64,000 nucleotides of DNA from Vulcanimicrobiota bacterium (GCA_019637395.1 JAHBVR010000013.1:62001-126000), one strand, 5' to 3'; shown: positions 1 through 8,876, counted from the stretch's first letter. Numbers and translations are program-made. The notes: a model not told the origin generated them from the sequence alone.

Positions 1-138
1 CAGGGGAGTGCGCACCTGGACGGCACGGCGCCAAGGCTCCGCCTGAAGTGAACTGGCATCCAGGCTCCGCAGCGTGGATTCGGGCACAGCCATGCCCTGG
101 TTTTCCGGTGGCTTGAGAAATTCAAGCAACACGTTCAT
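1..138 (-). CDS. Partial CDS, N-terminus of unknown protein
   Basis: This is a minus-strand reading frame starting at ATG (136-138) and open for 46 codons to the window edge. It begins MNVLLEFLKPPENQG. An AGAGGG stretch about six bases upstream makes a credible ribosome site. Too little is present to name a family. It is divergent from the GST-like pair that follows, with about 75 bp between the two starts. Confidence 0.5.
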   Translation of the reverse strand, partial: MNVLLEFLKPPENQGMAVPESTLRSLDASSLQAEPWRRAVQVRTPL

Positions 139-213
139 GTCGGCCCTCTGACCTTATCTTTGTGTATAGGCAGGCAGATTAGCAGGCGGGCCTGAAAAAA
201 TGCTCACGAAACG

Positions 214-786
214 ATGATGAAGCTCTGGTACGCCGCTCAACCCGCCTCAACCCGTATTGCTCGGCTGATGTGTTACGAAATGGAGGTGGAAGTCGAAGAG
301 TGTCTGGTGGATCTGGAGAATGAGAACCACCGGCAGAGCCTGCTGGCCATCGGTATCAACAAATTGCCGGCATTACAAATTCAGGAAGCGCCCGGTTATT
401 TTAGCTTACTGCCCGATATCGCGGAGTACCTGGGCACCCTGGTATCGCCGGAACGGCGCTTGATTCCTTGGGATTCGGAGGGAGGCTTCGAGGTGCGCCG
501 CTGGATCTATTATGTGGGAAATTTGGTGGGCACTCCGATCGGCCTTTTGGAACTCCGCGAGGAAGACAGTGACTGCCGCAAGTTGCTGAGCGGCTCCCTA
601 CCGGCCCTGGAAGCGCGCCTGACCGACCAGGAATACATGGCAGGGGACCGCTTTTCGCTGGCCGACTGCGCGCTGGGCGTTTACCTGGCGGCCTATCGGG
701 CCAAGGCGAAGTGGGAAAGCGAGTATCCACAACTGGCAGCCTATCTGCGGCGCTTTCAGTTACGCACCGCCGTTCGCCGGCTATGA
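214..786 (+). CDS. Glutathione S-transferase-like protein (first of a tandem pair)
   Basis: The protein has 190 residues. An N-terminal thioredoxin-fold part (MKLWYAAQPASTRIARLM, then NKLPALQIQE, whose Leu-Pro matches the cis-proline of GSTs) is followed by a helical C-terminal domain containing FSLADCALGVYL, the usual 'S-x-A-D' N-capping motif of GST C-domains. Family members conjugate or reduce with glutathione or act as scaffolds, but the substrate cannot be read from sequence. Two adjacent ATG codons open the frame. Its stop overlaps the next GST gene in an ATGA junction, so the two are co-translated and may form a heterodimer. No second GST arm is missing, although it is slightly short for the family (about 200-220). 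Confidence 0.8.
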   Translation: MMKLWYAAQPASTRIARLMCYEMEVEVEECLVDLENENHRQSLLAIGINKLPALQIQEAPGYFSLLPDIAEYLGTLVSPERRLIPWDSEGGFEVRRWIYYVGNLVGTPIGLLELREEDSDCRKLLSGSLPALEARLTDQEYMAGDRFSLADCALGVYLAAYRAKAKWESEYPQLAAYLRRFQLRTAVRRL

Positions 787-1484
787 GCATGAAGATTTGG
801 TATCACCCGCTGGATATCTCGTCACAGATGGCTGTTCTGGCTCTATTTGAGTGTGGCGCCGACTTTCAGGCCTGCTCTATCGAGGAAGCCGGCGAAAAGG
901 AGCGCACCGCTTTCTTAAAACGCTGGCCGACCGGCCAACTGCCGGTGCTCCTGGACGATAACTGGGACGACCAGATTTTCGGCTCCAGCGTAATTGCCGA
1001 GTATTTACATGTTTACGGGGGCTTCCCCTCGGAGTTGCTCCCGGACGATCAAGAGGAAGCTCGAGAGGTGCGTAGTCTGACGCGCTTTGTGGCCACCGGC
1101 CTGGCCTGGCCTATGTCTCTCATCTGGAAAGAACAGCTGAGCCTGCCTTCCTGGGTCGAGCCGGGAGAATTGGAGTGGAAATTGGCCGCCCGCCGGCGCG
1201 AGGAAAGCCTGCCTATTTTAGAGGCCCGTCTGGCCGGGCGCTCCGGATGGCTGGCCGGGAACACTTTCTCACTGGCCGACTGCCAGGCGGCCCCGGCCCT
1301 GCTTTGCTACGAGGCCGCGCAAGAGTTGAATCCCTATCCACGACTCCGAGAATATTTGGACCGCTGTTGGCAACGGCCCGCTTTTCAACAGATGCTGCGC
1401 CTGGTCGGCGAGCGCTTTCTGCGCTATGGCAATTTCCTGTCCCCCTCACTGAAGCACAGGCTGCGCCAGGCCAAGGTGATCTGA
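783..1484 (+). CDS. Glutathione S-transferase-like protein (second of a tandem pair)
   Basis: The protein has 233 residues. The start was placed at ATG 783 because this gives an ATGA overlap with the preceding GST and an N-terminus (MSMKIWYHPLDISSQMAVLA) that aligns with it. The thioredoxin-like half has the cis-proline motif TGQLPVLLDD and then SSVIAEYL, the usual Ser region for glutathione gamma-Glu contact. The helical half has NTFSLADCQAAPAL. It is paralogous to its neighbour but longer at both ends. It is likely a cytosolic GST; role unknown. The downstream LCP gene begins within 50 bp, so all three may share a transcript. Confidence 0.8.
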   Translation: MSMKIWYHPLDISSQMAVLALFECGADFQACSIEEAGEKERTAFLKRWPTGQLPVLLDDNWDDQIFGSSVIAEYLHVYGGFPSELLPDDQEEAREVRSLTRFVATGLAWPMSLIWKEQLSLPSWVEPGELEWKLAARRREESLPILEARLAGRSGWLAGNTFSLADCQAAPALLCYEAAQELNPYPRLREYLDRCWQRPAFQQMLRLVGERFLRYGNFLSPSLKHRLRQAKVI

Positions 1485-1528
1485 ATCAGGGAAAGGCCTG
1501 GAGGCGCCGGGCAAGAATTTCTTTCCGG

Positions 1529-2503
1529 TTGCACGATCAAGTTGTCATTCTCAAGGCCCGCGAGGTGGGGCGCTGGGCCTGGCTCAAGAAACTGGGCTGT
1601 TTTCTCGGTCTGCTGCTGCTGGCCGGCTCTCTGGCCGCGGGAGGAATGCTCGGCTATACGGTCCATCAGCAAATCGCCAAAGAGGGCGGCGGTGTGGGTG
1701 ACACCTGGCGCTTTATCACGGATCCGCAGGCCTATGTATTTGGGAAACGCAAGCGCCTCAACATTCTCTGCCTGGGCGTCGACTACAACCACGATTCCAA
1801 GGGAATTCAATACAGCAAGGGGGCGCGTAGCGACACCATCATCGTGCTCAGTCTGCAGGCGGACAACCATAAAGTAACCGCTCTTTCCATTCCGCGCGAT
1901 CTGCGCGTGCGGGTAACCGAATTGGGAGCCCAAGACAAGATCAATTCCGCCTTTTCACTCGGCGGCGCCAGGCGCTCGCGCCAGGTCGTTTCGTGGTTTT
2001 TAGGCGTGCCCATCGACTATTGCCTGGTGGTCAAAGTGGACGCCGCCAGAGAGTTGGTGGACGCCCTGGGCGGTTTGAAGATTAACGTGGAAAAGAATAT
2101 GGATTACGATGACAACTGGGGCAATCTGCACATTCACTTAAAGAAAGGCCCGCGTCTTCTCAACGGGCGCGAAGTGGTGGGTTACTGCCGTTTCCGCCAC
2201 GACGAGGAGAGCGACTTTGGACGCATGCGCCGGCAACAGCAGGTCTTGAGGGTTGCCAGCGCGCGTTTGAGCCAGAGCGTGTCGCCGGAGACCATCGAGA
2301 AACTGGTTAAAATCGTGCGCCGCAACGTAAGCAGTGATCTGAGTTACAGCAAGATGGCCACGCTGGCCCGGCTCTTTCGCGGTTTGGACAAAAACAACGT
2401 GAAAGCTCAGTCACTGGTGGTCCAGGATGACCCGGACGGCTTTGACTTGCTGCCGGTGCCGGAGAAGAACCGGGTGCAGGTCAAAGAAGTCTTTGGCATT
2501 TGA
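1529..2503 (+). CDS. LytR-CpsA-Psr (LCP) family protein
   Basis: The protein has about 324 residues: a short cytoplasmic N-terminus, one membrane helix (about 15-40, LGCFLGLLLLAGSLAAGG) and an extracytoplasmic LCP domain. LCP hallmarks are visible: LNILCLGVD, the Arg-Ser-Asp-Thr motif in KGARSDTIIVLSL, SIPRDLRV, KINSAFSLGG, and C-terminal YCRFRHDEESDFGRMRRQQ. LCP enzymes transfer undecaprenyl-linked glycopolymers onto the cell wall. No ATG lies before the membrane segment. TTG 1529 is chosen; GTG 1565 is an alternative that shortens the N-terminus by 12 residues. Neither has a strong ribosome site. It follows the GST pair closely. Confidence 0.85.
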   Translation: MHDQVVILKAREVGRWAWLKKLGCFLGLLLLAGSLAAGGMLGYTVHQQIAKEGGGVGDTWRFITDPQAYVFGKRKRLNILCLGVDYNHDSKGIQYSKGARSDTIIVLSLQADNHKVTALSIPRDLRVRVTELGAQDKINSAFSLGGARRSRQVVSWFLGVPIDYCLVVKVDAARELVDALGGLKINVEKNMDYDDNWGNLHIHLKKGPRLLNGREVVGYCRFRHDEESDFGRMRRQQQVLRVASARLSQSVSPETIEKLVKIVRRNVSSDLSYSKMATLARLFRGLDKNNVKAQSLVVQDDPDGFDLLPVPEKNRVQVKEVFGI

Positions 2504-2558
2504 ACTTGTCATGGTCTGAGTTGGTGGGATATTAGATGAGTATGGAGAAGGTTTGCAG

Positions 2559-4265
2559 GTGAACACGGTCAACGGCTTTTCTCCCCTCGGAGTCCATTTC
2601 GGCAACACCGCCCGTCCGGTGGCTCCCGCGCCGGTCCAGAGCACTGCGCAGCCGGCCCCGCCCCAGGAGACGGCCACACTCAGCGGCGCGCCGCGCCCCG
2701 TGTGTTTTAGGCAGGACGGTCAGGCCGTCTACCTGCCCAAGGCCGGCGAACAGATGACCTTGGGTCGCGATGCCAAGTGTACGGTGCCCTTTCAGGACGG
2801 CGAAGTGAGCCGGCAACACGCCCGCATCGCCGAAAAGGACGGCAAATATTATCTGCAGGACAGCAACTCCACCAACGGGACCTATCTCAACGGCCAGCGG
2901 CTGGAGCCGGGCCAGTGGGTGGAATACAAGCCGGGGGATTCCCTCAGTCTGGGGCAAAAGATCGAACTCACCCGTTCTCCCCACGACCTTCCCGAGCAAT
3001 TGCCTCAACTGACGCTTCCGCAGAACAATCAGGCCATCACTATCGGCCGCGAGGTGGGCAACAGCCTGCAGACTTCCTGGCCGGATTCCAGCCGCTCGCA
3101 CGCCGTCATCCAGAACAAAGACGGCCAGAACTGGATCATGGATCGGGGCTCCAGCAATGGAACGCTGCTCAACGGCAAAAAAATTCCCAGCCAGCAGTGG
3201 GTGGTGCTCAACCCGGGCGCCAAAGTCCAGTTCGGCTTCTCTCCTCAGGGGGCTTTCAACGTGGCCGCCGCCGAGCAACCCTTACCAGCAGCCCAATCCC
3301 TGAAAACAGCTTTTAATGCCCTGTCTCCCCAACAAGGCCAGGCCATCCTGGCCAGGGCGGAATTTGCCGCCAATCCGTTGGGCTTTCGGGCCGCCGGCGC
3401 CGCCGAGTGCACCAAGGACTTTCTGCTGGCCCAGGGCCTGGAGCCGAAGACCACCTTTGAATGCGGCGACACCAAAGTGCATTTCTCGCAGCCTTATAGC
3501 CTGGGAGACAACCGCGCCGCCTGCGTGGGCTATGTCGAGAACAAAGACGGCCAGATCGACATTCGCGCCTTCTACCGGAGCAATTCCCAAGGACTGTGGC
3601 GGGCCGCTTCCCACGCCGGTTTCAACGGCTGGATCGGGAAAGGCACCGGTGAAGAGAGCACCAATTTGCCCATTCCTTTGCAGATGGCCTTACACAGCCA
3701 GGCCGGCCACCAGGTCAAGAACGTGCCGGAAGAGGTGGCCAGGCAAGCTTTCTACGGCAGCCTGCCGGTGGGTAGCAACAAGCCGCCCAAGGAACTGGAA
3801 CAAGAATTACACGAGCCTCAACACCTGGGTAGTTTCCAGGCCAAGCTGGCGGATGGCTATGGCCGGCCCGAGTCTTACCGTTTCCACGATCCGGCCGACG
3901 CTCCCGACTTTACCCATGACCCGACCAATATCAGTTACTCCTTCGACCACCCGGTTCACGGTAAGGTGGAAGCCAACTGTTTCCGCTCCAAGAGTGGCGA
4001 ATGCTCTTTCATGTTTTACCGCGACAGCAGCGGTCGTTCCTGGCTGGCCCAGATGGAAAAATCCAACAGTCCGTTGACCTCCTGGGGAACCCGCTCCGAT
4101 CCGATCGAGCACGGCGACCTGGCTATGCCCGCCGTGGAGTATCGCCAGCAAATTCCCCAGGATTACGCCGGCCCCCAAATCACCGGATCCTACGCGGACG
4201 CCAGCGCCTACGTGCACAAGCTCCCCGTAGTGGCGGATTATCGAATGCACCTGGGGCTTCGTTAG
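2559..4265 (+). CDS. Protein with two FHA domains and an unknown duplicated C-terminal region
   Basis: The protein has about 568 residues. GTG 2559 is chosen because GGAGAAGG ends seven bases upstream; the in-frame TTG at 2553 is too close to it. Two FHA phosphothreonine-binding domains are clear, at about 50-135 (TLGRDAKC, SRQHARI, NSTNGTYLNG) and 150-235 (TIGREVGN, SRSHAVI, SSNGTLLNG), both keeping the GR, SRxHA and N-G residues. The remaining 330 residues match no family known to me and appear internally duplicated (IRAFYRSNSQGLWRA versus FMFYRDSSGRSWLAQ, each followed by a Leu/Met-Pro segment). A role in reading Ser/Thr phosphorylation is inferred; a Ser/Thr kinase lies at about 30.2-31.2 kb. 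Two small genes follow immediately. Confidence 0.8.
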   Translation: MNTVNGFSPLGVHFGNTARPVAPAPVQSTAQPAPPQETATLSGAPRPVCFRQDGQAVYLPKAGEQMTLGRDAKCTVPFQDGEVSRQHARIAEKDGKYYLQDSNSTNGTYLNGQRLEPGQWVEYKPGDSLSLGQKIELTRSPHDLPEQLPQLTLPQNNQAITIGREVGNSLQTSWPDSSRSHAVIQNKDGQNWIMDRGSSNGTLLNGKKIPSQQWVVLNPGAKVQFGFSPQGAFNVAAAEQPLPAAQSLKTAFNALSPQQGQAILARAEFAANPLGFRAAGAAECTKDFLLAQGLEPKTTFECGDTKVHFSQPYSLGDNRAACVGYVENKDGQIDIRAFYRSNSQGLWRAASHAGFNGWIGKGTGEESTNLPIPLQMALHSQAGHQVKNVPEEVARQAFYGSLPVGSNKPPKELEQELHEPQHLGSFQAKLADGYGRPESYRFHDPADAPDFTHDPTNISYSFDHPVHGKVEANCFRSKSGECSFMFYRDSSGRSWLAQMEKSNSPLTSWGTRSDPIEHGDLAMPAVEYRQQIPQDYAGPQITGSYADASAYVHKLPVVADYRMHLGLR

Positions 4266-4267
4266 TT

Positions 4268-4681
4268 TTGGAGGCGGAAGACCTCTTTCAAAATCTGCGG
4301 CACGGCATCAACCTTTTCAATCTGCTGATGTTCTATCCCGCCCCCGGTAACGAAGCGGTGGTGGCGGCCGTGGACGAGCTTCTGGATGAACACGAGTTGG
4401 CGCTGGCGGTGGCCGACTTGAATCAGTTAGAGGCCAGGCTCCGCCAGTTGCCGGACGGGCCGGGTCCGGAAATGCGGGCGCCGGATTTCCGCGAGCTGGA
4501 GGGCGGGCCGCTGCGAGAGCTGCTCCAGCGCCTGGCCCAGCTCAATGCGCTTTATCTCGGAAAAAAAGACGGCCGAGCCACCCAGGAGGTACAGACCCAA
4601 CTCGCTGGCTCGGCTTTTGGCGACGTGCATACCCTGCAGTTGGCTATCGCGCGCTTGCATCAGCTCAAGGCAGGCGTGTGA
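4268..4681 (+). CDS. Hypothetical helical protein
   Basis: The protein has about 137 residues and is predicted mostly helical, with heptad-like Leu/Arg-rich stretches (LNQLEARLRQLPDGPGPE, LRELLQRLAQLNALYLG). The TTG start at 4268 lies two bases after the FHA stop and has no good ribosome site, so translation is probably coupled. A later ATG (4328) is possible. Its stop overlaps the next gene in a GTGA junction. The three-gene run (FHA protein, this, membrane protein) looks like one operon. No family recognised. Confidence 0.55.
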   Translation: MEAEDLFQNLRHGINLFNLLMFYPAPGNEAVVAAVDELLDEHELALAVADLNQLEARLRQLPDGPGPEMRAPDFRELEGGPLRELLQRLAQLNALYLGKKDGRATQEVQTQLAGSAFGDVHTLQLAIARLHQLKAGV

Positions 4682-5172
4682 TCACCTGGCTGGTAGCCGG
4701 AGGGCTGGCCTTCCTGCTGGTCCCACGCCTTATTTTGCGTCTGTCCCGGGTGGGCGAACCGCCGCTGGTCGAGGGAGAGTGGCAGGTTTGCCAGTATAGC
4801 GGGGGATTGATGGGCTGCGTAAGCGTGATTGGCCTGCTGTTTCTGTTCCTGGTGGGCTTCGCCTACACCCACCCGGGGCGAACGCCAGCGGGGCAGATGC
4901 TGCCAGCCCTGGTGCTTTTTGCCTTCTTTGGAGTGATGGGTCTCTACAGCGCCTGGCAGATGGGCCGAGCGCGCATTCTCTGGAGCGATCGAGAGATCCG
5001 CTCCAGGGGAGTGATCATCCCCTGGGAGGAGCTGCAGGGTGCTAATTTTTTGCGAGCGGCCCAGGCCTTTCAACTCACCGGCGTGAACGGCCAGAAAATC
5101 TGGGTTTACCAGGCCATGAACGGATTTCCCGAACTCTGGAAAAAGGTCGAGGAGTTTCTCGCTCCTACTTGA
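4678..5172 (+). CDS. Small membrane protein with PH-like tail
   Basis: The protein has 164 residues, starting at GTG 4678, which overlaps the previous stop (GTGA). There are three hydrophobic helices: about 2-20, 45-62 (CVSVIGLLFLFLVGFAY) and 78-95 (MLPALVLFAFFGVMGLYSAW). They are followed by a soluble tail (ILWSDREIRSRGVIIPWEEL...) that resembles the 'DUF/PH-like' tails of small bacterial membrane proteins, where a strand-turn-strand precedes a Trp-Glu turn. Function unknown. It is the last gene of the FHA operon and its end overlaps the convergent gene by eight bases. Confidence 0.65.
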   Translation: MITWLVAGGLAFLLVPRLILRLSRVGEPPLVEGEWQVCQYSGGLMGCVSVIGLLFLFLVGFAYTHPGRTPAGQMLPALVLFAFFGVMGLYSAWQMGRARILWSDREIRSRGVIIPWEELQGANFLRAAQAFQLTGVNGQKIWVYQAMNGFPELWKKVEEFLAPT

Positions 5173-5740
5173 GTTCCAGCTTTTCGATGTACTCTTTGGC
5201 GGCCTTTTCGTCGAAGGGCGGCGGCGGGGCGGTGCGTTTAAAGTTGCTGGTGTAGGAGTTGTCGCCATTGCGGTTCTCGCGCAAGCGCTCGCTGGTGACG
5301 CCTTCGGGAGTGGTTTCCACGCGCTCGATGCGCTTCTCTTTGACTTTGTCGCTGGCTTTGCCCGCGCCCCAAGCAGCCAGGCCGCCGAGCAACAGTCCAC
5401 CCAGGGCGGCGCCGATGGAATCTTTCTTTTTGCCACCGAAGAGGGCGGCGCCGATCAGGGTGCCGGCGATGCCGGCGGCGACCTGAAGGCCCCGGGTATC
5501 TTCTTTGACGATCTCTTCGCGCAGCACCACGGTGGAGTTCTTGTCGGCTTTGACGGCCGTCATGGTCTTACCGTTGGCGCTGCCCTGCCAGATGTCGCCC
5601 TGCGGCTTGACCAGGGTGGTGTCACCGCTGAGCTGGACCGAATCACCTTGCGGAGCTTGTTCGATAGCTTTGCGCGCGTCGGAAGCTTCCTTGCGCAGGC
5701 GAACCGAGTTATCGCCGCCGAAAAATTTGCTGATATTCAT
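5165..5740 (-). CDS. Hypothetical protein with glycine-zipper segment
   Basis: The protein has 191 residues, starting MNISKFFGGDNSVRLRKE. The middle (about 95-140) is a Gly/Ala-rich double hydrophobic segment (VAAGIAGTLIGAALFGG and IGAALGGLLLGGLAAWG) typical of glycine-zipper hairpins that insert in or associate with membranes. It is flanked by charged N- and C-terminal regions and ends in a Lys/Glu helix. No signal peptide is seen. No named family. It lies just downstream of the XRE-type gene 5748-6890 on the same strand (seven bases apart), so the two probably share a transcript. Confidence 0.6.
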   Translation of the reverse strand: MNISKFFGGDNSVRLRKEASDARKAIEQAPQGDSVQLSGDTTLVKPQGDIWQGSANGKTMTAVKADKNSTVVLREEIVKEDTRGLQVAAGIAGTLIGAALFGGKKKDSIGAALGGLLLGGLAAWGAGKASDKVKEKRIERVETTPEGVTSERLRENRNGDNSYTSNFKRTAPPPPFDEKAAKEYIEKLELK

Positions 5741-5747
5741 AGGTGGA

Positions 5748-6890
5748 TTAGACCACGGAGCCTGAAAAAATTACTGAAAACCCGGGAGCGATCTCTTCTC
5801 GAGAGAGGACCGGCCAGCGGGGATGTTGGCGCAGCAACTGGCGGACGGGCCGGCGCAGCTCGGGACTCGTGAGGAAAAGCGGAGATTCTTGGTCCAGGCC
5901 GGCTTTTTCCAGGGATTCCTGACTGGGGAGGGCCTCGACACCGATGGCGGTGATGGTTTTTCCGGCTGCGTTCAGGTGGCTGAGCAGAGGAGCGAGGTCG
6001 GCGCGCAGGTTGCGCAGGAGAGTTTCGCGGTCAGACGGGGCGTGGTCGGCCAGGGACTCGAGAATGGCGGCCAGGTCCCGGATCGGCACCAGTTCCTTGA
6101 GTAGCTCGCGCAATACCCAGCGCAGCGTGATGAGGTCGACTTTCTGAGGAACGACTTCTTCGAGCAGGCGGCGGTGCTCGAATTTTTCCAGCCGCCTGGC
6201 CACGTCGTCCAGGCCCAGCAGGCGGTGGGCCTGAAGCTCCACCTGCAGGCGCAGATGCTGCGTGAGCAGGGCCGCCGCCGTAAAGACGGCACAGCCGGAT
6301 TCCCTGGCTCGCTCCGCTTCTTCCGCCTGGATCCAGCGAGCCGGCCGTTGCCAGCAAGGGTCGAGCAGGTCCTGGCCGGACAGCTTCCCCAGTTCGCCCT
6401 GGGAACGAGCCACGGCCAGCAGTTTGTCAGGCTCCAGGCGGCCCTCGGCAACTTTTAACTCGCGCACGAAGATACGGTAGGCTCCGTCTGGAACAGAAAG
6501 GTGATCACAGAGGCGCACACCCGGCATGATCCAGCCATACTCCTGGGCTATGTACTTGCGCAGGCCACTCAGCTTGTCTAAAAGCGGATCCAGGAACGGC
6601 TTGGGGACTTGCCCCAGCAAACTGGTGGAGAGTTCGATCTTGAGAAGATCCAACTGCAACCAGTCGCGCTGCTCGCGCTCGCGATTTGGCTGCGGCAGCG
6701 TGGCTTCCGGTTTGAGCTCGAGCTCTTCGGCCACGCGCCGGATGCTCTCCCAACTGCCCCGGCCGGCCTCCAGCCGGCGCACGGTGCGAATTCCCAGACG
6801 GGTTCGCTCGGACAGCTCTTCCTGTGTCCAGGCTCGCTTCTCACGGGCTTTGCGGACGATCTCACCGTTGACTTCGAGGTGTTTTTTCAT
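5748..6890 (-). CDS. XRE-type helix-turn-helix protein with long unknown C-terminal domain
   Basis: The protein has 380 residues. Residues 8-60 form a Cro/CI-type HTH (GEIVRKAREKRAWTQEELSE, then IRTVRRLEAGRGS), so it should bind DNA. The remaining 300 residues are Leu/Arg-rich and helical with no recognised domain; a short hydrophobic stretch near the C-terminus (PVLSREEIAPGFSVIFSGSVV) is too weak to call a membrane anchor. The start ATG 6890 gives the canonical HTH spacing. It may regulate the glycine-zipper gene lying seven bases downstream; this is inference from position only. Confidence 0.7.
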   Translation of the reverse strand: MKKHLEVNGEIVRKAREKRAWTQEELSERTRLGIRTVRRLEAGRGSWESIRRVAEELELKPEATLPQPNREREQRDWLQLDLLKIELSTSLLGQVPKPFLDPLLDKLSGLRKYIAQEYGWIMPGVRLCDHLSVPDGAYRIFVRELKVAEGRLEPDKLLAVARSQGELGKLSGQDLLDPCWQRPARWIQAEEAERARESGCAVFTAAALLTQHLRLQVELQAHRLLGLDDVARRLEKFEHRRLLEEVVPQKVDLITLRWVLRELLKELVPIRDLAAILESLADHAPSDRETLLRNLRADLAPLLSHLNAAGKTITAIGVEALPSQESLEKAGLDQESPLFLTSPELRRPVRQLLRQHPRWPVLSREEIAPGFSVIFSGSVV

Positions 6891-6956
6891 GGGCTCAGTG
6901 TAGCACCAGGCCGGCGGCCAAATGAAGGCCTGATGGAGGCCAGGTGGAGGCCACGA

Positions 6957-7193
6957 TTAACGAGCCTCTCGGCCCCTTCTCTCCTGGTGAACGCTCATCA
7001 TCATCTCACGGAGTTGTTTCTGCTGCTGAGCCCTTTCCTCCCGGCTGTAATCGCGGTCCGTGGGGATATAGCTGTCGATCAAGGTCTGCCCCCCGAGCGC
7101 GTCGCCCCTGGCCGTCCAGTCACTGCGATGGATCCGGTCCGCCGACTGAAAAATCTTCACCGCTTCGGTTCCCCAGTTATTGTTGATTGCCAT
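6957..7193 (-). CDS. Small hypothetical protein
   Basis: The protein has 78 residues, starting MAINNNWGTEAVKIFQSADR. ATG 7193 is chosen over the upstream in-frame ATG because GGAGGACA lies about nine bases before it. The sequence is charged and rich in Gln, Arg and Met at the C-terminus (REERAQQQKQLREMMMSVHQ), probably one long helix. No signal peptide or membrane segment. Family unknown. Confidence 0.5.
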   Translation of the reverse strand: MAINNNWGTEAVKIFQSADRIHRSDWTARGDALGGQTLIDSYIPTDRDYSREERAQQQKQLREMMMSVHQERRGREAR

Positions 7194-7272
7194 TTTTGTG
7201 TCCTCCATCTATCTGATGGGTTCACCTTAGGGCCTCGAGTACTCCCAAAGTACTCCCAGGGGGTGTCTAATG

Positions 7273-7851
7273 TTAACTTTTTACCTCAGTCAGCTCGGCG
7301 TGGCGGAAGCAGCTCACCACATGATCGTTGACCATGCCGCAGGCCTGCATATGGGCGTAGATGACCACCGGGCCCAGGAATTTAAAACCGCGCTTCTTGA
7401 GGTCCTGACTGTAAGCGACCGCGATCTCGGTCTGAGCGGGGATGTGCGACAGGTCCCGGCGGTTGGGCTGGAGCGGTTGGCCGCCGACGAAGTCCCACTG
7501 GTATTTGGCGAAGGAGCCGAATTCCCGCTGAATCTCCAGGAAGCGGCGGGCATTGTTGAGAGAAGCTTCCAGCTTGAGGCGGTTGCGCACGATACCCGGG
7601 TTCTGCAGCCAGAGCTCCACCTGCTCGGAGCCGAGGGTGGCCAGATGAGCCGGGTCAAAGCCGAAGTAAGCCTCTCGGTAGGCTTCGCGTTTGCGTAGAA
7701 TCGTGATCCAGCTGAGACCGGCCTGAGCCGCCTCCAGGGTGAGGAATTCGAAGAGGCGGGTGTCATCCCAGACCGGTACGCCCCATTCCCGGTCATGGTA
7801 TGCTTGATACAGCGGGTCGGCGCCGCACCAGGCGCAACGAAGCTTTTCCAT
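7273..7851 (-). CDS. tag: DNA-3-methyladenine glycosylase I
   Basis: The protein has 192 residues, close to the E. coli Tag length (187). It starts MEKLRCAWCGADPLYQAYHD, with the family's N-terminal zinc-binding CxWC and YHDxEWG motif, then FEFLTLEAAQAGLSW (helix-hairpin-helix region with the base-binding Glu and Trp), and later C-terminal His/Cys zinc ligands (QACGMVNDHVVSCFRH). It excises 3-methyladenine from alkylated DNA (base excision repair). The start was set at ATG 7851, with GAAGGTG upstream, rather than the longer frame reaching 7890. It is divergent from terC. Confidence 0.93.
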   Translation of the reverse strand: MEKLRCAWCGADPLYQAYHDREWGVPVWDDTRLFEFLTLEAAQAGLSWITILRKREAYREAYFGFDPAHLATLGSEQVELWLQNPGIVRNRLKLEASLNNARRFLEIQREFGSFAKYQWDFVGGQPLQPNRRDLSHIPAQTEIAVAYSQDLKKRGFKFLGPVVIYAHMQACGMVNDHVVSCFRHAELTEVKS

Positions 7852-7935
7852 CCCGGCACCTTCAGTACGGCTCTCCCTGGAACCCGCCACTTCTTTTGCG
7901 TTTTAATAAAAAAAAGGCGAAAGCAGGTGACACTA

Positions 7936-8865
7936 TTGGCAACGATACCGGATAGCTGGTGGCTCTACTTTAATGCCGCCGTCCTGCTGATGCTGGTTCT
8001 AGATCTGGCGGTGGTCCATCGCCAGAATAAAGATGTCTCGATGAAAGACGCGCTCTTCTGGACGGGCGTCTGGGTCAGTCTGGCCTTGGGACTGAACGCC
8101 TTCCTGGCCCATCGTTTGGGCCAGGAAGCCGGCCTCCAGTTCCTGACCGGTTACCTGATCGAGAAATCGTTGTCGGTCGACAATCTCTTTGTCTTCCTGC
8201 TGATCTTCCGCTACTTTCAGGTGCCTGGGGAATACCAGCACAAAATTCTCTTCTGGGGAATTCTGGGCGCGCTGCTGATGCGCGGCCTCATGATTTTCGC
8301 CGGAGTCAGCCTGTTGGATCATTTCGAGTGGTTGGTCTACCTGTTTGGCGCCATGTTGATCTATACCGCCTGGAAGATGTTCAAGGGTACGGATTCTATG
8401 GATCCCACCAAGAGCAAACCGTTCCAGTGGATTCAGCATCACCTGCCCTTTGTGGACAAGCTGGCCGAGGGTAATTTCTTCCTCCAACACAACGGGCGCT
8501 GGATGGCTTCCCGCCTGCTGCTGGTGTTGGTGTGCGTGGAAGTTTCCGACGTGATCTTCGCGGTGGATTCGATTCCGGCCATTCTGGCCGTCACCCGGGA
8601 ACCGTTTCTGATTTACTCGTCTAACGTGATGGCCTTGCTGGGCCTGCGTTCTCTCTACTTTGCGCTGGCCGGCGGCCTGGACAGCTTCCGTTACCTGGAC
8701 CAGGGTCTGGCGGCGGTGCTTAGCTTCGTGGGCTTGAAGATGCTGCTCTCGGACGTGGTGCACGTGCCGACGCCGATTTCGCTGGGCGTGGTGGTGGTCA
8801 TTCTGGCCGTGGCCATCGGAATGTCTCTACGCCATCCGAAACAGGCGGAAATCCCCAAATCCTAG
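7936..8865 (+). CDS. TerC/Alx family integral membrane protein
   Basis: The protein has about 309 residues with seven to nine membrane helices. TerC signatures are clear: EKSLSVDNLFVFLLIFRYF in the first half and EVSDVIFAVDSIPAILAVTR in the second, the paired acidic motifs thought to bind Mn2+ or Ca2+. Relatives export manganese or assist co-translational metallation of secreted proteins. TTG 7936 is preferred (CAGGTGA five bases upstream); GTG 7927 is an alternative with AAGG upstream. Only 84 bp separate it from divergent tag, too little for a yybP-ykoY manganese riboswitch. Confidence 0.9.
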   Translation: MATIPDSWWLYFNAAVLLMLVLDLAVVHRQNKDVSMKDALFWTGVWVSLALGLNAFLAHRLGQEAGLQFLTGYLIEKSLSVDNLFVFLLIFRYFQVPGEYQHKILFWGILGALLMRGLMIFAGVSLLDHFEWLVYLFGAMLIYTAWKMFKGTDSMDPTKSKPFQWIQHHLPFVDKLAEGNFFLQHNGRWMASRLLLVLVCVEVSDVIFAVDSIPAILAVTREPFLIYSSNVMALLGLRSLYFALAGGLDSFRYLDQGLAAVLSFVGLKMLLSDVVHVPTPISLGVVVVILAVAIGMSLRHPKQAEIPKS

Positions 8866-8876
8866 AAAACCCGTCT

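Noticed and set aside
7852-7935. Manganese riboswitch before terC
   Set aside because: The 84-bp gap to the divergent tag gene is too short and has no recognisable yybP-ykoY core.
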